Positions 44,975 to 53,514 of a stretch of 64,000 nucleotides of DNA are shown in pieces. The notes under the pieces are model-generated. The model was not told where the DNA came from. It searched no databases and saw nothing but the letters and a program-made list of their open reading frames with translations. Source of the DNA: Pseudooceanicola nanhaiensis DSM 18065 (GTDB lineage: Bacteria; Pseudomonadota; Alphaproteobacteria; Rhodobacterales; Rhodobacteraceae); NCBI RefSeq assembly GCF_000688295.1, contig NZ_JHZF01000011.1, positions 776,288 through 840,287 on the forward strand, in the 5' to 3' direction. Each line of letters starts with the position of its first letter. The first letter of the stretch is position 1. The translations under genes were made by a program, and so were the position numbers.

Positions 44975-46456
44975 TTAATCCAGGAGGGCCGAAAGACAAT
45001 AGAAGGCGAGCGCGGAGATCGACGCGGCCGCCGGCACGGTGACGACCCAGGCGGCCACGATGGTCAGGAAGTGCGACCGGCGGACCAGCTTGCGGCGCTG
45101 GCGCTCCTGCGCGGCAATTTGGGGCGGGCGGGGACGCGCCTCGGCGATCTGGCGGGTGCGGCGCTCCATGTACCATTCGCGGAAGAAGCCGACACCGAAG
45201 ACACCGCCGACCGCGATATGGGTGGAGCTGACCGGCAGGCCAAGCCAGGAGGCGGCGATCACCGTCACCGCGGCGGAAAGCGCCACGCAATAGGCGCGCA
45301 TCGGGTTCAGCTTGGTGATCTGGTTGCCGACCATCCGGATCAGCTTGGGCCCGAAGAGGATCAGCCCGAAGGAGATCCCGAGCGCGCCGATCAGCATGAC
45401 CCACATCGGAATCGCGACCTCGGTCGCGACGCCCATGGAATCGCGGGCATGGACGATGGCGGCAAGCGGTCCCACGGCATTGGCCACGTCGTTCGCGCCA
45501 TGCGCGAAGGACAGAAGCGCGGCCGAGACCACGAGCGGGAGCTGGAACAGCGTCTTGAGCGAGCGGTTCCGGTTCTCCAGCCCCTGCGACTGCCGCCGGA
45601 TCAGCGGGACGGAAGCAAAGTAGCAGCCCAGCCCGATGGCTGCCCCGATCAGAAGCGCGATGCCGATGTCGACGCTCATGAGGTGCTTGAGGCCCTTCAT
45701 GACAAGGTAGGTGCCGAAGGCCGCGGCCATCACGCCGATCAGCACGGGAACCCAGATCCGGGCGGCGGCGATCTTGTCCTCGACATAGATCACCTTCCAC
45801 TTGATGAAGGCCAGCATCGCCGCGGCGATGATGCCGCCGAGCAGCGGCGACACGACCCAGGACAGCGCGATGGAACCCATCGTGCCCCAGTCGACCGCAC
45901 CCAGCCCGGCCGCGGCGATCCCGGCGCCCATCACGCCGCCGACGACGGCATGCGTGGTCGAGACCGGCGCTCCGACCCAGGTGGCGACGTTGACCCAGAC
46001 CGCCGCCGAGAGGAGCGCCGCCATCATCGCCCAGACGAAACTGTGCCCGCTTTCCAGGCTGGCCGGGTCGATGATTCCCTTCGAGATGGTCGAGACGACA
46101 TCGCCGCCGGCGAGCAGGGCGCCCGCGCTCTCGAAGATGGCGGCGATCGCGATGGCCCCCGCCATCGAGAGGGCGTTGGCGCCGACCGCGGGGCCCATGT
46201 TGTTGGCGACGTCGTTGGCGCCGATGTTGAGCGCCATGTAGGCGCCGAGCGCCGCGGCCACGACGATCAGGAAGCCGCCCGGTGCCGATCCGGTGAGCAG
46301 GAGCGCGACGACCGCGGCCACCGCGACGAAGAGCAGCGAGATGCCGACGCCGACCAGCGGCCGGGCGGCGTACATCGTCGCCGCTTCGACCCGGGACAGG
46401 CGGTTGAGGTCCTTGTCGAGTGTGCTCCACTGATGCGCGGCGTTCGGATCGCTCAC
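44975..46456 (-). CDS. pit: Inorganic phosphate transporter, Pit family
   Basis: 493 residues, about ten to twelve membrane helices. Low-affinity proton- or cation-coupled uptake of (metal-)phosphate. The two inverted Pit signature repeats are present: IGANDVANNMGPAVGA (about residues 78-93) and HGANDVANAVGPLAAI (about 322-337), each followed by a GAPVSTTHA / GLPVSSTHI block. A long N-terminal cytoplasmic extension and an Arg-rich loop near residue 445 are as in the large alphaproteobacterial Pit. The usual DUF47/PhoU-like partner is not adjacent. Confidence 0.93.
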   Translation of the reverse strand: MSDPNAAHQWSTLDKDLNRLSRVEAATMYAARPLVGVGISLLFVAVAAVVALLLTGSAPGGFLIVVAAALGAYMALNIGANDVANNMGPAVGANALSMAGAIAIAAIFESAGALLAGGDVVSTISKGIIDPASLESGHSFVWAMMAALLSAAVWVNVATWVGAPVSTTHAVVGGVMGAGIAAAGLGAVDWGTMGSIALSWVVSPLLGGIIAAAMLAFIKWKVIYVEDKIAAARIWVPVLIGVMAAAFGTYLVMKGLKHLMSVDIGIALLIGAAIGLGCYFASVPLIRRQSQGLENRNRSLKTLFQLPLVVSAALLSFAHGANDVANAVGPLAAIVHARDSMGVATEVAIPMWVMLIGALGISFGLILFGPKLIRMVGNQITKLNPMRAYCVALSAAVTVIAASWLGLPVSSTHIAVGGVFGVGFFREWYMERRTRQIAEARPRPPQIAAQERQRRKLVRRSHFLTIVAAWVVTVPAAASISALAFYCLSALLD

Positions 46457-46496
46457 GTGTCCCTGTCCGTTCCTGTCATTTCTGGGTGCCCCGGTC

Positions 46497-46976
46497 TCAG
46501 GTCCGGAAACCGTCCTGAAGCTTTGCCGGGAAGCGTTCGATCACTTCCTTCAGTTCGGGCTCGTCGACGGCGCGGGCGGCCTCGAGCGGGCTCATCCAGC
46601 GGCGTTCGCGGCGCCCGACCTCGGGGTAATCTCCGTGCAGCTTCTGCACCTCGATGGCGAAGACGTCGACTTCGGTGGCGACGGGAACCCCGCCGCGCAG
46701 CCGTTTGACGTAGCGATAGCGGCCGATCCGCGGCGGCTTGTGATCGCGGGTGATGACGCCCGCTTCCTCCCAGGCCTCTTCGATCGCGACGCCGCCGGCA
46801 TCCAGCCCGGTCTTGGGCCAGCCCTTCGGCAGGATCCAGCGCTTCGTGTGCAGGGAGGTCAGCACCAGCACCTCCGGTCCCTCGGCCGTACGCCGATAGC
46901 ACAGCGCGGCCACCTGGAACCGCGCGGGTCGCCGGAGAACGGGGCTGATGAAGGTCTGCCAGAAGGTGTGGAGCAT
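46497..46976 (-). CDS. Nudix hydrolase (DIPP-like subfamily)
   Basis: 159 residues. Hydrolyses nucleoside-diphosphate-linked or polyphosphorylated substrates. The Nudix box reads G-WPKTG-L-DAGGVAI-EEAWEEAGV: the catalytic EE-x-EExG core is intact, but the first Glu is Leu and the Arg of REUxEE is Glu. This variation with WILPKGWP is common in the alphaproteobacterial diphosphoinositol-polyphosphatase-like group. Located 40 bases upstream of pit on the same strand, so cotranscription with a phosphate transporter is possible. Confidence 0.88.
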   Translation of the reverse strand: MLHTFWQTFISPVLRRPARFQVAALCYRRTAEGPEVLVLTSLHTKRWILPKGWPKTGLDAGGVAIEEAWEEAGVITRDHKPPRIGRYRYVKRLRGGVPVATEVDVFAIEVQKLHGDYPEVGRRERRWMSPLEAARAVDEPELKEVIERFPAKLQDGFRT

Positions 46977-47091
46977 GGTCGGCCGGGTTGAAGGGTAGGG
47001 GGTTACCTAGCCCGAAACACCACTCCGATCAATCCCGGCGGTCGGTTCCGTACCGGCATGCGTCGCGTTGGTCGGGCGGTGTAAAGCACGA

Positions 47092-47143
47092 ATGGCCCCG
47101 AGATCGGGGCCATCGTCGTGTCGGTCCGGGTCTGCGCCGGACC
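47092..47143 (-). terminator. Two tandem hairpins after the DUF882 gene
   Basis: CCGGACC/GGTCCGG-type stem at 47123-47143 (seven-base loop) and ATGGCCCC/GGGGCCAT at 47092-47113 lie in series just past the DUF882 stop. On the minus strand the second is followed by TTCGTGCTTT. Together they form a plausible terminator before the Nudix gene. Confidence 0.6.
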
Positions 47144-47165
47144 GCTGGTCAGTGCGGCGCTGCGC

Positions 47166-47735
47166 TCAGCTGCCCCAGCTGCGGACCGGGCCGCAATCCA
47201 TGTGCACGAAATCGGAGCTGGTGTAGCGCCCGACGCCGCCCGCCCGGCAGGCCGAAGCCGCCTTGAACATCTGGTTCACCGAGCGGCTGGAGAGGCGAAG
47301 GTCCGCGGCCTGGCCCTGAAGGTGGCGCGAGTTCTTGGCCACGCCCGAGGAGCGGCTGCGGAGCATCGCGTTGGTCTCGGGCGAACGGTAGCCGGAAATC
47401 AGGAGGTAGGGTTCGCTCACGTCCATCAGGTTGTGCGCGGCGGACATGATGTCCATCGTCCGCATGTCGATGTTCATGTGCTTGTTGTTGCGCCAGTCCC
47501 GCATGAAATGCGAAACCTCGTCCACCGCGTCGCGAATGTACTCGCCTTCGATCCAGTAGATCATGTCGAGTTTTTCGCCGGTGCGGGCCGAGTACATCTT
47601 GAGCCGGCGGATATCGCCGCTGCCCCTCAGAAATCCGGCCGCCTTGGTGTAGGTCGGTGCGGCTGCCACCGCGGTTGCTGCGAACGCCCCCAGAAGGGCA
47701 CGCCGCGACATGCTCGTCGAGCTGATACTGGTCAT
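47166..47735 (-). CDS. Tat-exported DUF882 (YcbK-like, M15 peptidase fold) protein
   Basis: 189 residues. The leader has a twin-arginine motif (SRRALLGAF) and a hydrophobic Ala-rich stretch ending near AAAPTYTKA, suggesting folded export to the periplasm. The core carries the DUF882/M15 metal-ligand pattern: SGYRSPETNAMLR, SRHLQGQAADLR (His and Asp ligands) and DFVHMDCGPVR. Family members act near peptidoglycan as putative metallopeptidases. It is divergent from the L,D-transpeptidase, a pair that commonly occurs together. The 313-base gap between them holds their promoters and no other gene. Confidence 0.9.
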   Translation of the reverse strand: MTSISSTSMSRRALLGAFAATAVAAAPTYTKAAGFLRGSGDIRRLKMYSARTGEKLDMIYWIEGEYIRDAVDEVSHFMRDWRNNKHMNIDMRTMDIMSAAHNLMDVSEPYLLISGYRSPETNAMLRSRSSGVAKNSRHLQGQAADLRLSSRSVNQMFKAASACRAGGVGRYTSSDFVHMDCGPVRSWGS

Positions 47736-48048
47736 ACTGCGCTGTCCCGTCGCTTACCTGTGTGGCCGCGATGTTACGCGGCCCTGCCATAGTCATCCCC
47801 AAGTGGCCAAAAGGTGACATACTTGGTTGGCCTGGCCAAGCATTTGTTCCCTCCAAATTTCACCGAGCCGTGAGTTCGGCAAAATCTTGCTGACTCGGTA
47901 CGGAATTCCGCCATTCTCGGGGGCGAGTCATTGGATTACATCAGTTTTCGGATCTTTTTGGCCGCTGCGACGTTGTGGGTGCAGAGCATCGGAACACAGG
48001 GTAAACGCTGGGCCGGGCCGAGCAGAACGAGAACAAAGGGGTCAGGAA

Positions 48049-49656
48049 ATGCCTATCGCGCGCAGCAGCCGTCTTGGAATCACGTTGAGCGCCGCGCTGG
48101 CGGCCGGGTGCCTGTTCGGACCGACCGGAGCGAGCGCCCAGGTCACCGCCTACAAGCTGGCCGTGGCCGAGGCGATGTCGTCGGACAAGGACGTCGCCGC
48201 CTTCTACCGCGCCCGCGACTTCGCCCCGATCTGGGTCTCGTCGGATCCGGAGGCGTCCGCACGTCGCTCCGCGCTCCTGTCCGCATTCGAGATGGCGTCC
48301 GCCCATGGCCTGCCCGACGGCAAGTACCAGGCCGCCAAGCTGCGCGGCCTGATGGAAGCGGCACGCTCGCCGCGCGACCGCGGGCGGCTCGAGATGGAGC
48401 TGACGCGCACCTATCTCGATTTCGCGACCGATCTGCAGACCGGCATCCTGACGCCCTCGAAGGTCGTGGCCGACATCCACCGCGAGGTGCCGCTGCGCGA
48501 CGCCTCCCATTACCTCGACGGGATCATGGGCGACAATCCGTCGGCCTTCCTGCGCAGCCTGCAGCCCACGAATGCCGAATACGCCCGGCTCGTGAAGGCC
48601 AAGCTCGACATGGAGCGGCGGCTCGCCTCCGGTGGCTGGGGCCCGACCGTGCCCGCGACCAAGCTCGAGCCCGGGATGGAGGGCCGCGAGGTCGTCCTGC
48701 TGCGCAACCGCCTGATCGCCATGGGCTACCTGCCGCGCACGGTCTCCACCCGCTATGACGGTGCCTTGCAGGAGGCGGTGCAGGAATTCCAGCGCGACCA
48801 CGGTCTGCTGACCGACGGGATCGCCGGCTCCGGTACGCTGGCCGAGATCAACGTGCCGCTGGAGAAGCGCCTGCAATCGATCGTCGTGGCGATGGAACGC
48901 GAGCGCTGGCTGAACCGGCCCCGCGGCGACCGCCATGTGCTGGTGAACCTGACCGACTATCACGCCCGCATCGTCGATTTCGGCAAGGTGACGTTCAAGA
49001 CCCGCTCGGTGATCGGACGGAACGAGGACGGGCGCCGCAGCCCCGAGTTCTCGGACGTGATGGAGCACATGGTCGTCAACCCGACCTGGAACATTCCGCG
49101 CTCGATCGTGACGCAGGAATACCTGCCGCAGCTCCAGCGCAACCCCTATTCGAACCAGCACCTGAACGTGGTCGACCGCCGCGGCCGGATCGTGCCGCGG
49201 AACGCGGTGAACTTCGCCGCCTACAACGCGTCGAACTTCCCCTTCACGATGAAGCAGCCGCCGTCGGAACGGAATGCGCTCGGGCTGGTGAAGTTCATGT
49301 TCCCGAACGTCTACAACATCTACCTGCACGACACGCCGTCCAAGGACCTGTTCTCGCGCGAGGAGCGTGACTTCTCGCACGGCTGCATCCGCCTGAGCGA
49401 TCCGTTCGACTTCGCCTATGCGCTGCTGGCGCGGCAGGAATCCGATCCCAAGGGGGTCTTCCAGCGCATCCTCAACACCGGCCGCGAGACGACCGTGCCG
49501 CTCGAGACGCCGGTTCAGGTGCACCTCATCTACCGGACCGCCGTGAGCCCGGCGAAAGGGCGGATGAACTACCGCCGCGACATCTATGGCCGTGATGCGC
49601 GGATCTGGGAGGCGCTTGAACGGGCGGGCGTTTCGCTCTACTCGGTTCAGGGATAA
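48049..49656 (+). CDS. L,D-transpeptidase, YcbB (LdtD) type
   Basis: 535 residues. Sec signal peptide (residues 1-30, ending SAQ). Order of parts: a scaffold region, a peptidoglycan-binding domain (EGREVVLLRNRLIAMGYLP...AVQEFQRDHGL, about 205-260) and the YkuD catalytic domain with YLHDTPSK and SHGCIRL, catalytic cysteine C446. It makes 3-3 cross-links in peptidoglycan or attaches proteins to it. Start at 48049 behind AGGAA. lpxD begins 25 bases downstream, so envelope genes are clustered here. Confidence 0.94.
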   Translation: MPIARSSRLGITLSAALAAGCLFGPTGASAQVTAYKLAVAEAMSSDKDVAAFYRARDFAPIWVSSDPEASARRSALLSAFEMASAHGLPDGKYQAAKLRGLMEAARSPRDRGRLEMELTRTYLDFATDLQTGILTPSKVVADIHREVPLRDASHYLDGIMGDNPSAFLRSLQPTNAEYARLVKAKLDMERRLASGGWGPTVPATKLEPGMEGREVVLLRNRLIAMGYLPRTVSTRYDGALQEAVQEFQRDHGLLTDGIAGSGTLAEINVPLEKRLQSIVVAMERERWLNRPRGDRHVLVNLTDYHARIVDFGKVTFKTRSVIGRNEDGRRSPEFSDVMEHMVVNPTWNIPRSIVTQEYLPQLQRNPYSNQHLNVVDRRGRIVPRNAVNFAAYNASNFPFTMKQPPSERNALGLVKFMFPNVYNIYLHDTPSKDLFSREERDFSHGCIRLSDPFDFAYALLARQESDPKGVFQRILNTGRETTVPLETPVQVHLIYRTAVSPAKGRMNYRRDIYGRDARIWEALERAGVSLYSVQG

Positions 49657-49680
49657 ATTCCCGGCCGAAAGGGGCAACCC

Positions 49681-50772
49681 ATGGCACACAGCGTTGCAGA
49701 GATCGCCGCCGCCATCGGCGCGGAGGCGGTCGGAGACACGTCCATTTCCATCACCGGCGCCGCTGAGCCCGCGCAGGCGGGACCGGCGGACATCGCGCTG
49801 GCCCTGAAGCCGGAGTTTGCCGCGGGCCTCTCCGCCGGTGCGGCGCAGGCCGCGATGCTCTGGCCCGGTGCGGAGTGGGAATCGCTGGGCCTGAAGGCGG
49901 CGATCTTCGCCCCACGCGGGCGTCTGGCGATGGCGGGGCTGACGCGGATGCTCGATCCGGGGCAGGGCTACGGCGCGGGGGTGCATGCCTCGGCCGTCAT
50001 CGATCCCTCGGCCCGTCTTGGCGCCGATGTCAGCGTTGCGCCGCAGGCGGTGATCGGTGCGGGCGCCACGATCGGGGCCCGTTCGGTGATCGGGCCCGGC
50101 GTCTATGTCGGAGCCGGGGCCGAGATCGGCGAGGACGCGATCCTGCATGCCCATGTCCGGATCGGGGCACGCGCCCGGATCGGCGCCCGCTTCATCGCCC
50201 AGCCCGGCGCCACCATCGGTTTCGACGGCACCTCCTTCGTGACCGAAGAGGCCTCCAACGTCGAACAGGCCCGCTCGACCCTCGGCGAGGTCGCCGAGTC
50301 CAGGGCGCAGGCATGGGTGCGGATCCACTCCCTCGGCGGCGTTGTCATCGGGGACGACGTGGAGCTTGGCGCCAATACCTGCGTCGATGCCGGCACCATC
50401 CGGCCCACGCAGGTCGGCAACGGCACGAAAATCGACAACCTCTGCATGGTCGGCCACAACGTGGTCATCGGTGACCACTGCTTCTTTGCCTCGATGGTGG
50501 GGATTGCGGGCAGCACCCGCATCGGAAATCACGTCGTGCTCGGCGGACAGGTGGGGGTTAGCGATAATATTACAATTGGCGATAATGTTGTCGCTGGCGG
50601 GGGCACCGGCATCATCAGCAAGGTCCCCGCTGGTCGCGTGGTCATGGGTTACCCCGCGGTCAAGATGGAAACACATTTGGAAATGTACAAGGCGCTGCGG
50701 CGTCTGCCACGGCTGATGGAGCAGGTGGCAGCCCTGCAGAAAGCGGTTTCCAAGGCGGACGGCTCCGAATAA
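49681..50772 (+). CDS. lpxD: UDP-3-O-(3-hydroxyacyl)glucosamine N-acyltransferase LpxD
   Basis: 363 residues. Third step of lipid A synthesis, N-acylating UDP-3-O-acylglucosamine from hydroxyacyl-ACP. N-terminal uridine-binding domain (about 1-100), then a left-handed beta-helix of hexapeptide repeats (IGAGATIGARSVIGPGV and many more) with the catalytic histidine in CMVGHNVVIGDHC, and a C-terminal helix (MYKALRRLPRLMEQVAALQ). The usual neighbours bamA, fabZ and lpxA are not in the window; instead an ACP and a ketosynthase follow. Confidence 0.95.
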   Translation: MAHSVAEIAAAIGAEAVGDTSISITGAAEPAQAGPADIALALKPEFAAGLSAGAAQAAMLWPGAEWESLGLKAAIFAPRGRLAMAGLTRMLDPGQGYGAGVHASAVIDPSARLGADVSVAPQAVIGAGATIGARSVIGPGVYVGAGAEIGEDAILHAHVRIGARARIGARFIAQPGATIGFDGTSFVTEEASNVEQARSTLGEVAESRAQAWVRIHSLGGVVIGDDVELGANTCVDAGTIRPTQVGNGTKIDNLCMVGHNVVIGDHCFFASMVGIAGSTRIGNHVVLGGQVGVSDNITIGDNVVAGGGTGIISKVPAGRVVMGYPAVKMETHLEMYKALRRLPRLMEQVAALQKAVSKADGSE

Positions 50773-50805
50773 ATCGAGCCGGACCGCGCAAGGGGAGGCG
50801 AGATC

Positions 50806-51066
50806 ATGAGCGTCAAGGACAGGGTGATCAACATCATCGCGGAACAGGCCGTGCTGGAACCGTCGGACGTGACGATGGAGTCCACGCTCGAGGATCTGGG
50901 CATCGACAGCCTCGGCCTGGTCGAGAGCATCTTCGCGATCGAAGAGGCCTTCGACATCCAGGTGCCGTTCAACGCGAACGAACCGCAGGAAAGCGACTTC
51001 GACATCTCCAACGTCGGCACGATCGTCGCCGGTATCGAGAAACTGGTGGCGGAACAGCACGCGTGA
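50806..51066 (+). CDS. Acyl carrier protein, specialised
   Basis: 86 residues. The phosphopantetheine serine is in GIDSLGLVES (about residue 37). Helices resemble AcpP, but an acidic insertion (NANEPQESDFDISNVG) precedes the last helix, unlike housekeeping AcpP. It lies 33 bases after lpxD and its stop overlaps the ketosynthase start (GTGA). This suggests an ACP dedicated to one acyl chain, perhaps for lipid A, in the way rhizobial AcpXL serves very-long-chain fatty acids; it is not obviously AcpXL by sequence. Confidence 0.85.
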   Translation: MSVKDRVINIIAEQAVLEPSDVTMESTLEDLGIDSLGLVESIFAIEEAFDIQVPFNANEPQESDFDISNVGTIVAGIEKLVAEQHA

Positions 51067-52271
51067 AACGGGTTGTCATTACCGGGGCGGGCACGATCAA
51101 CGCGCTCGGCCATTCGGTTGCCGAAACGATGGAGGCGATGCGCGAGGGCCGTTGCGGCATCGGCGAGCTCGAGATGCGCGACGTCGACCGCCTATCGATC
51201 CGGATCGGCGGGCAGGTGAAGGGCTTCGAGGCCGAGGGCGAGTTCAACCGCCAGCAGATCGCGCTCTACGACCGGTTCACGCAATTCACGCTGCATGCGG
51301 CGAAGGAGGCGCTGGCCCAGTCCGGGCTCGAATTCCACGGCGAGCTGGCGGCAAAGGCGGGCGTGGTGCTGGGCACCGCGGGCGGCGGCGTCTCGACCTG
51401 GGACGAGAATTACCGCACCGTCTACGAGGAGGGGAAGAACCGCGTTCACCCCTTCGTCGTGCCGAAGCTGATGAACAACGCCGCCGCCAGCCACGTCTCG
51501 ATGACCTACAACCTCAAGGGGCCGAGCTTCACGGTCTCGACCGCCTGCGCCTCGTCGAACCACGCGATGGCGCAGGCCTTCCAGATGGTCCGGCACGGCA
51601 TGTCGACGGCGATGGTGACGGGCGGCTCCGAATCCATGCTCTGCTTCGGCGGCGTGAAGGCGTGGGAGGGGCTGCGGGTCATGTCGAAGGACGCCTGCCG
51701 CCCCTTCAGCGCCAACCGCAACGGCATGGTCCAGGGCGAGGGGGCGGGCATCTTCGTCTTCGAGGAGATGGAGCATGCAAAGGCCCGCGGCGCCGAGATC
51801 CTGGCCGAGGTGGTGGGCTTCGCCATGACGTCCGACGCGGCCGACATCGTGATGCCCTCGAAGCAGGGCGCGGCGCGGGCGATCACCGGGGCGATGGCGG
51901 ATGCGCGGATCAACCCCGCGGAGGTGGGTTACATCAATGCCCATGGCACCGGGACCGCGGCCAACGACAAGACGGAATGCGCCGCCGTCGCCGATGCCTT
52001 CGGCCAGCACGCGGACAACCTGATGATCTCGTCCACGAAATCCATGCACGGCCACCTGATCGGCGGCACCGGCGCGGTGGAGCTTCTGGCCTGCATCATG
52101 GCGCTGCGGGACGGGGTGATCGCGCCCACCATCGGCTACGAGGAGCCGGACCCGGAATGCGCGCTCGACGTCGTGCCGAACGAGGCGCGCGAGGCCCGGG
52201 TCGAGGTCGCGCTGTCGAACGCCTTCGCCTTCGGCGGGCTCAACGCGGTTCTGGCGCTGCGCAGGGTCTGA
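51063..52271 (+). CDS. Beta-ketoacyl-ACP synthase (KAS II/NodE-like)
   Basis: 402 residues, condensing enzyme for acyl-chain elongation. The Cys-His-His triad is complete: C162 in STACASSNHA, H294 in NAHGTGTAANDKTE and H331 in KSMHGHLIGGTGAVE. The N-terminus RVVITGAGTINALGHS is standard. The GTG start overlaps the ACP stop. With lpxD and the ACP upstream, it probably builds a specific (hydroxy)acyl chain; no reductase or dehydratase is encoded nearby, so those would be shared with the housekeeping pathway. Confidence 0.92.
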   Translation: MKRVVITGAGTINALGHSVAETMEAMREGRCGIGELEMRDVDRLSIRIGGQVKGFEAEGEFNRQQIALYDRFTQFTLHAAKEALAQSGLEFHGELAAKAGVVLGTAGGGVSTWDENYRTVYEEGKNRVHPFVVPKLMNNAAASHVSMTYNLKGPSFTVSTACASSNHAMAQAFQMVRHGMSTAMVTGGSESMLCFGGVKAWEGLRVMSKDACRPFSANRNGMVQGEGAGIFVFEEMEHAKARGAEILAEVVGFAMTSDAADIVMPSKQGAARAITGAMADARINPAEVGYINAHGTGTAANDKTECAAVADAFGQHADNLMISSTKSMHGHLIGGTGAVELLACIMALRDGVIAPTIGYEEPDPECALDVVPNEAREARVEVALSNAFAFGGLNAVLALRRV

Positions 52272-52278
52272 ACGCGGA

Positions 52279-52303
52279 ACGCCCCGGCGAGGTGCCGGGG
52301 CGT
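52279..52303. terminator. Hairpin between KAS and ialB genes
   Basis: ACGCCCCGGC (52279-52288) pairs perfectly with GCCGGGGCGT (52294-52303) over a GAGGT loop, between convergent genes. There is no T run on either side. Confidence 0.6.
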
Positions 52304-52346
52304 CCGTGATCTGCCCTGCGATGGTCCGGGCCGTGGCCCGGCGCGG

Positions 52347-53057
52347 TCAGCGCTGCTGCGGCAGCGCTTCGGTCACCTCTTCGAAACCGGCGGTGAAGCC
52401 GATCAGCGACATGGTCAGGCGAACCTTCGCATCCGGCGCCGCCCAGGGGGTGATGGTGATCGAGGCTTCCGCGCCGCGCTTCAGCGAATCCACGTCCGCC
52501 TGGGTCAGGCCGATCCGCGCGAAGCAGCCGATGGTGGTGCAGAAGGAGAAGCGGTAGCGCTTGCCCTTGTTGCCGTCCACGCCGAGCAGCAGGTCTTCGG
52601 TCAGCGCGGTCTCGAGCGGCACGACGACGGTCGCGCCGGCCACGGCCTGGCCGCCCTCGGGCAGGCGGAACATGCTGAATTCGGCGACCGGGTTGTCGTC
52701 CTCGTCGGTCAGCAGCTGGTAGAGCTGGCAGGGGTCCTCGCCGTTCTCCGTCTTCACGCACTGGAGCTGCCAGTCGCCGAAGCTCTCGCGGGTATAGGCA
52801 TCGCCCACGCCCGGCTCGCCCGCCGCGCTGTCCGATCCCATGTCGAGCCCGGTCTGCTCGGTCGTCTCGCCCGTGGCCGGCGCTTCGTCGGTCTCGGCTT
52901 CGGCTTCGGTTTCGGTGGTGGCGTCGGTTGCCGTGTCGGTGGCCGTGTCGCTCTGGGTTTCGGTCGTCGTTTCCCCGGTGGTGGCGGTGCCGGTGTCCTG
53001 CGCGACGGCAGGGGCGGCAAGGGCCATTGCGAGCAGAATGCTGATAAGTCGGGTCAT
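52347..53057 (-). CDS. IalB-family exported protein
   Basis: 236 residues. Sec signal peptide (residues 1-19, ending VAQ), then a low-complexity Thr/Glu/Asp/Ala linker of about 55 residues, then the invasion-associated locus B domain (FGDWQLQCVKTENGEDPCQLYQL, SFCTTIGCFARIGL) with four cysteines placed to form two disulfides. The family is named from Bartonella but is common in free-living alphaproteobacteria, where its role is unknown. The acidic linker suggests attachment or extension from the cell surface. Confidence 0.88.
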   Translation of the reverse strand: MTRLISILLAMALAAPAVAQDTGTATTGETTTETQSDTATDTATDATTETEAEAETDEAPATGETTEQTGLDMGSDSAAGEPGVGDAYTRESFGDWQLQCVKTENGEDPCQLYQLLTDEDDNPVAEFSMFRLPEGGQAVAGATVVVPLETALTEDLLLGVDGNKGKRYRFSFCTTIGCFARIGLTQADVDSLKRGAEASITITPWAAPDAKVRLTMSLIGFTAGFEEVTEALPQQR

Positions 53058-53249
53058 CTCAATCCTGTGGTTGCTGAGCGGCGCGAAGCCATGGTCTTGG
53101 CAAGGCGTCTAACACGCAGGCGCGGGATTGTCAGGCCCCCGAAACGGCACCGCCGGGCCACGCGGCTTCACCTGCGCGTGTCCCCGCCAAGGGCAGGGCG
53201 GGGCGCAGAGGGGAGGGGCCCGGACAGCGAAGAGAAGAGAGGGATCGGG

Positions 53250-53316
53250 TCAAGAGAAAAGGGGCCGTGCGGCCCCTTCCCCTTTGCTCCCTGTCGGACT
53301 GGCCGACTTTGTATTG
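53250..53316 (-). ncRNA. Candidate small RNA A (possible sponge of RNA B)
   Basis: On the minus strand TTGACG (53351-53346) and TAGCGT (53328-53323) are spaced 17 bases, predicting a start near 53316. About 65 bases later the stem AAGGGGCC-GCAC-GGCCCCTT (around 53259-53278) is followed by TTTTCTCTT, a good terminator. No ORF with a start codon fits. The RNA contains CGGCCAGTCCGACAGGGAG (53305-53287), complementary at 18 of 19 positions to candidate RNA B, and a second GGGGAAGGGG SD-like run. It lies in the 457-base gap 53058-53514. Confidence 0.45.
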
Positions 53317-53397
53317 ATCCAGACGCTAAGTGGTTTGCCCGGTCCCGTCAACAGCCAAGTTTGACAGCCATTCCAACGCACTCGCCTGTTTTCAAAG

Positions 53398-53485
53398 CGA
53401 AAAGGACCGTGCCCGAAGGCACGGCCAGTCTGACAGGGAGGAAGTCAACCCGGGAGTGCGAGGAGATGCGCCCCCGGATCGATTT
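53398..53485 (-). ncRNA. Candidate small RNA B with anti-Shine-Dalgarno loops
   Basis: The minus strand has a textbook terminator: CCGTGCC-TTCG-GGCACGG (53424-53407), then TCCTTTT. Upstream is an 85-base ORF-free stretch with CCGGG/CCCGG enclosing a loop with CTCCTCGC, and then CTTCCTCCC. Pyrimidine anti-SD motifs in loops are typical of alphaproteobacterial trans-acting sRNAs. The promoter is weak: TTGCTT (53512-53507) with no clear -10. The 5' end is therefore a guess. CTCCCTGTCAGACTGGCCG (53440-53422) is complementary to RNA A. Confidence 0.45.
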
Positions 53486-53514
53486 TCACTGTGGCAGGAA
53501 ATGGTTAAGCAAGT

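Noticed and set aside
53287-53440. Insertion sequence bounded by the 19-base inverted repeat
   Set aside because: Only 154 bases, no transposase and no target-site duplication visible; minus-strand terminators explain the hairpins better, though a MITE cannot be fully excluded.
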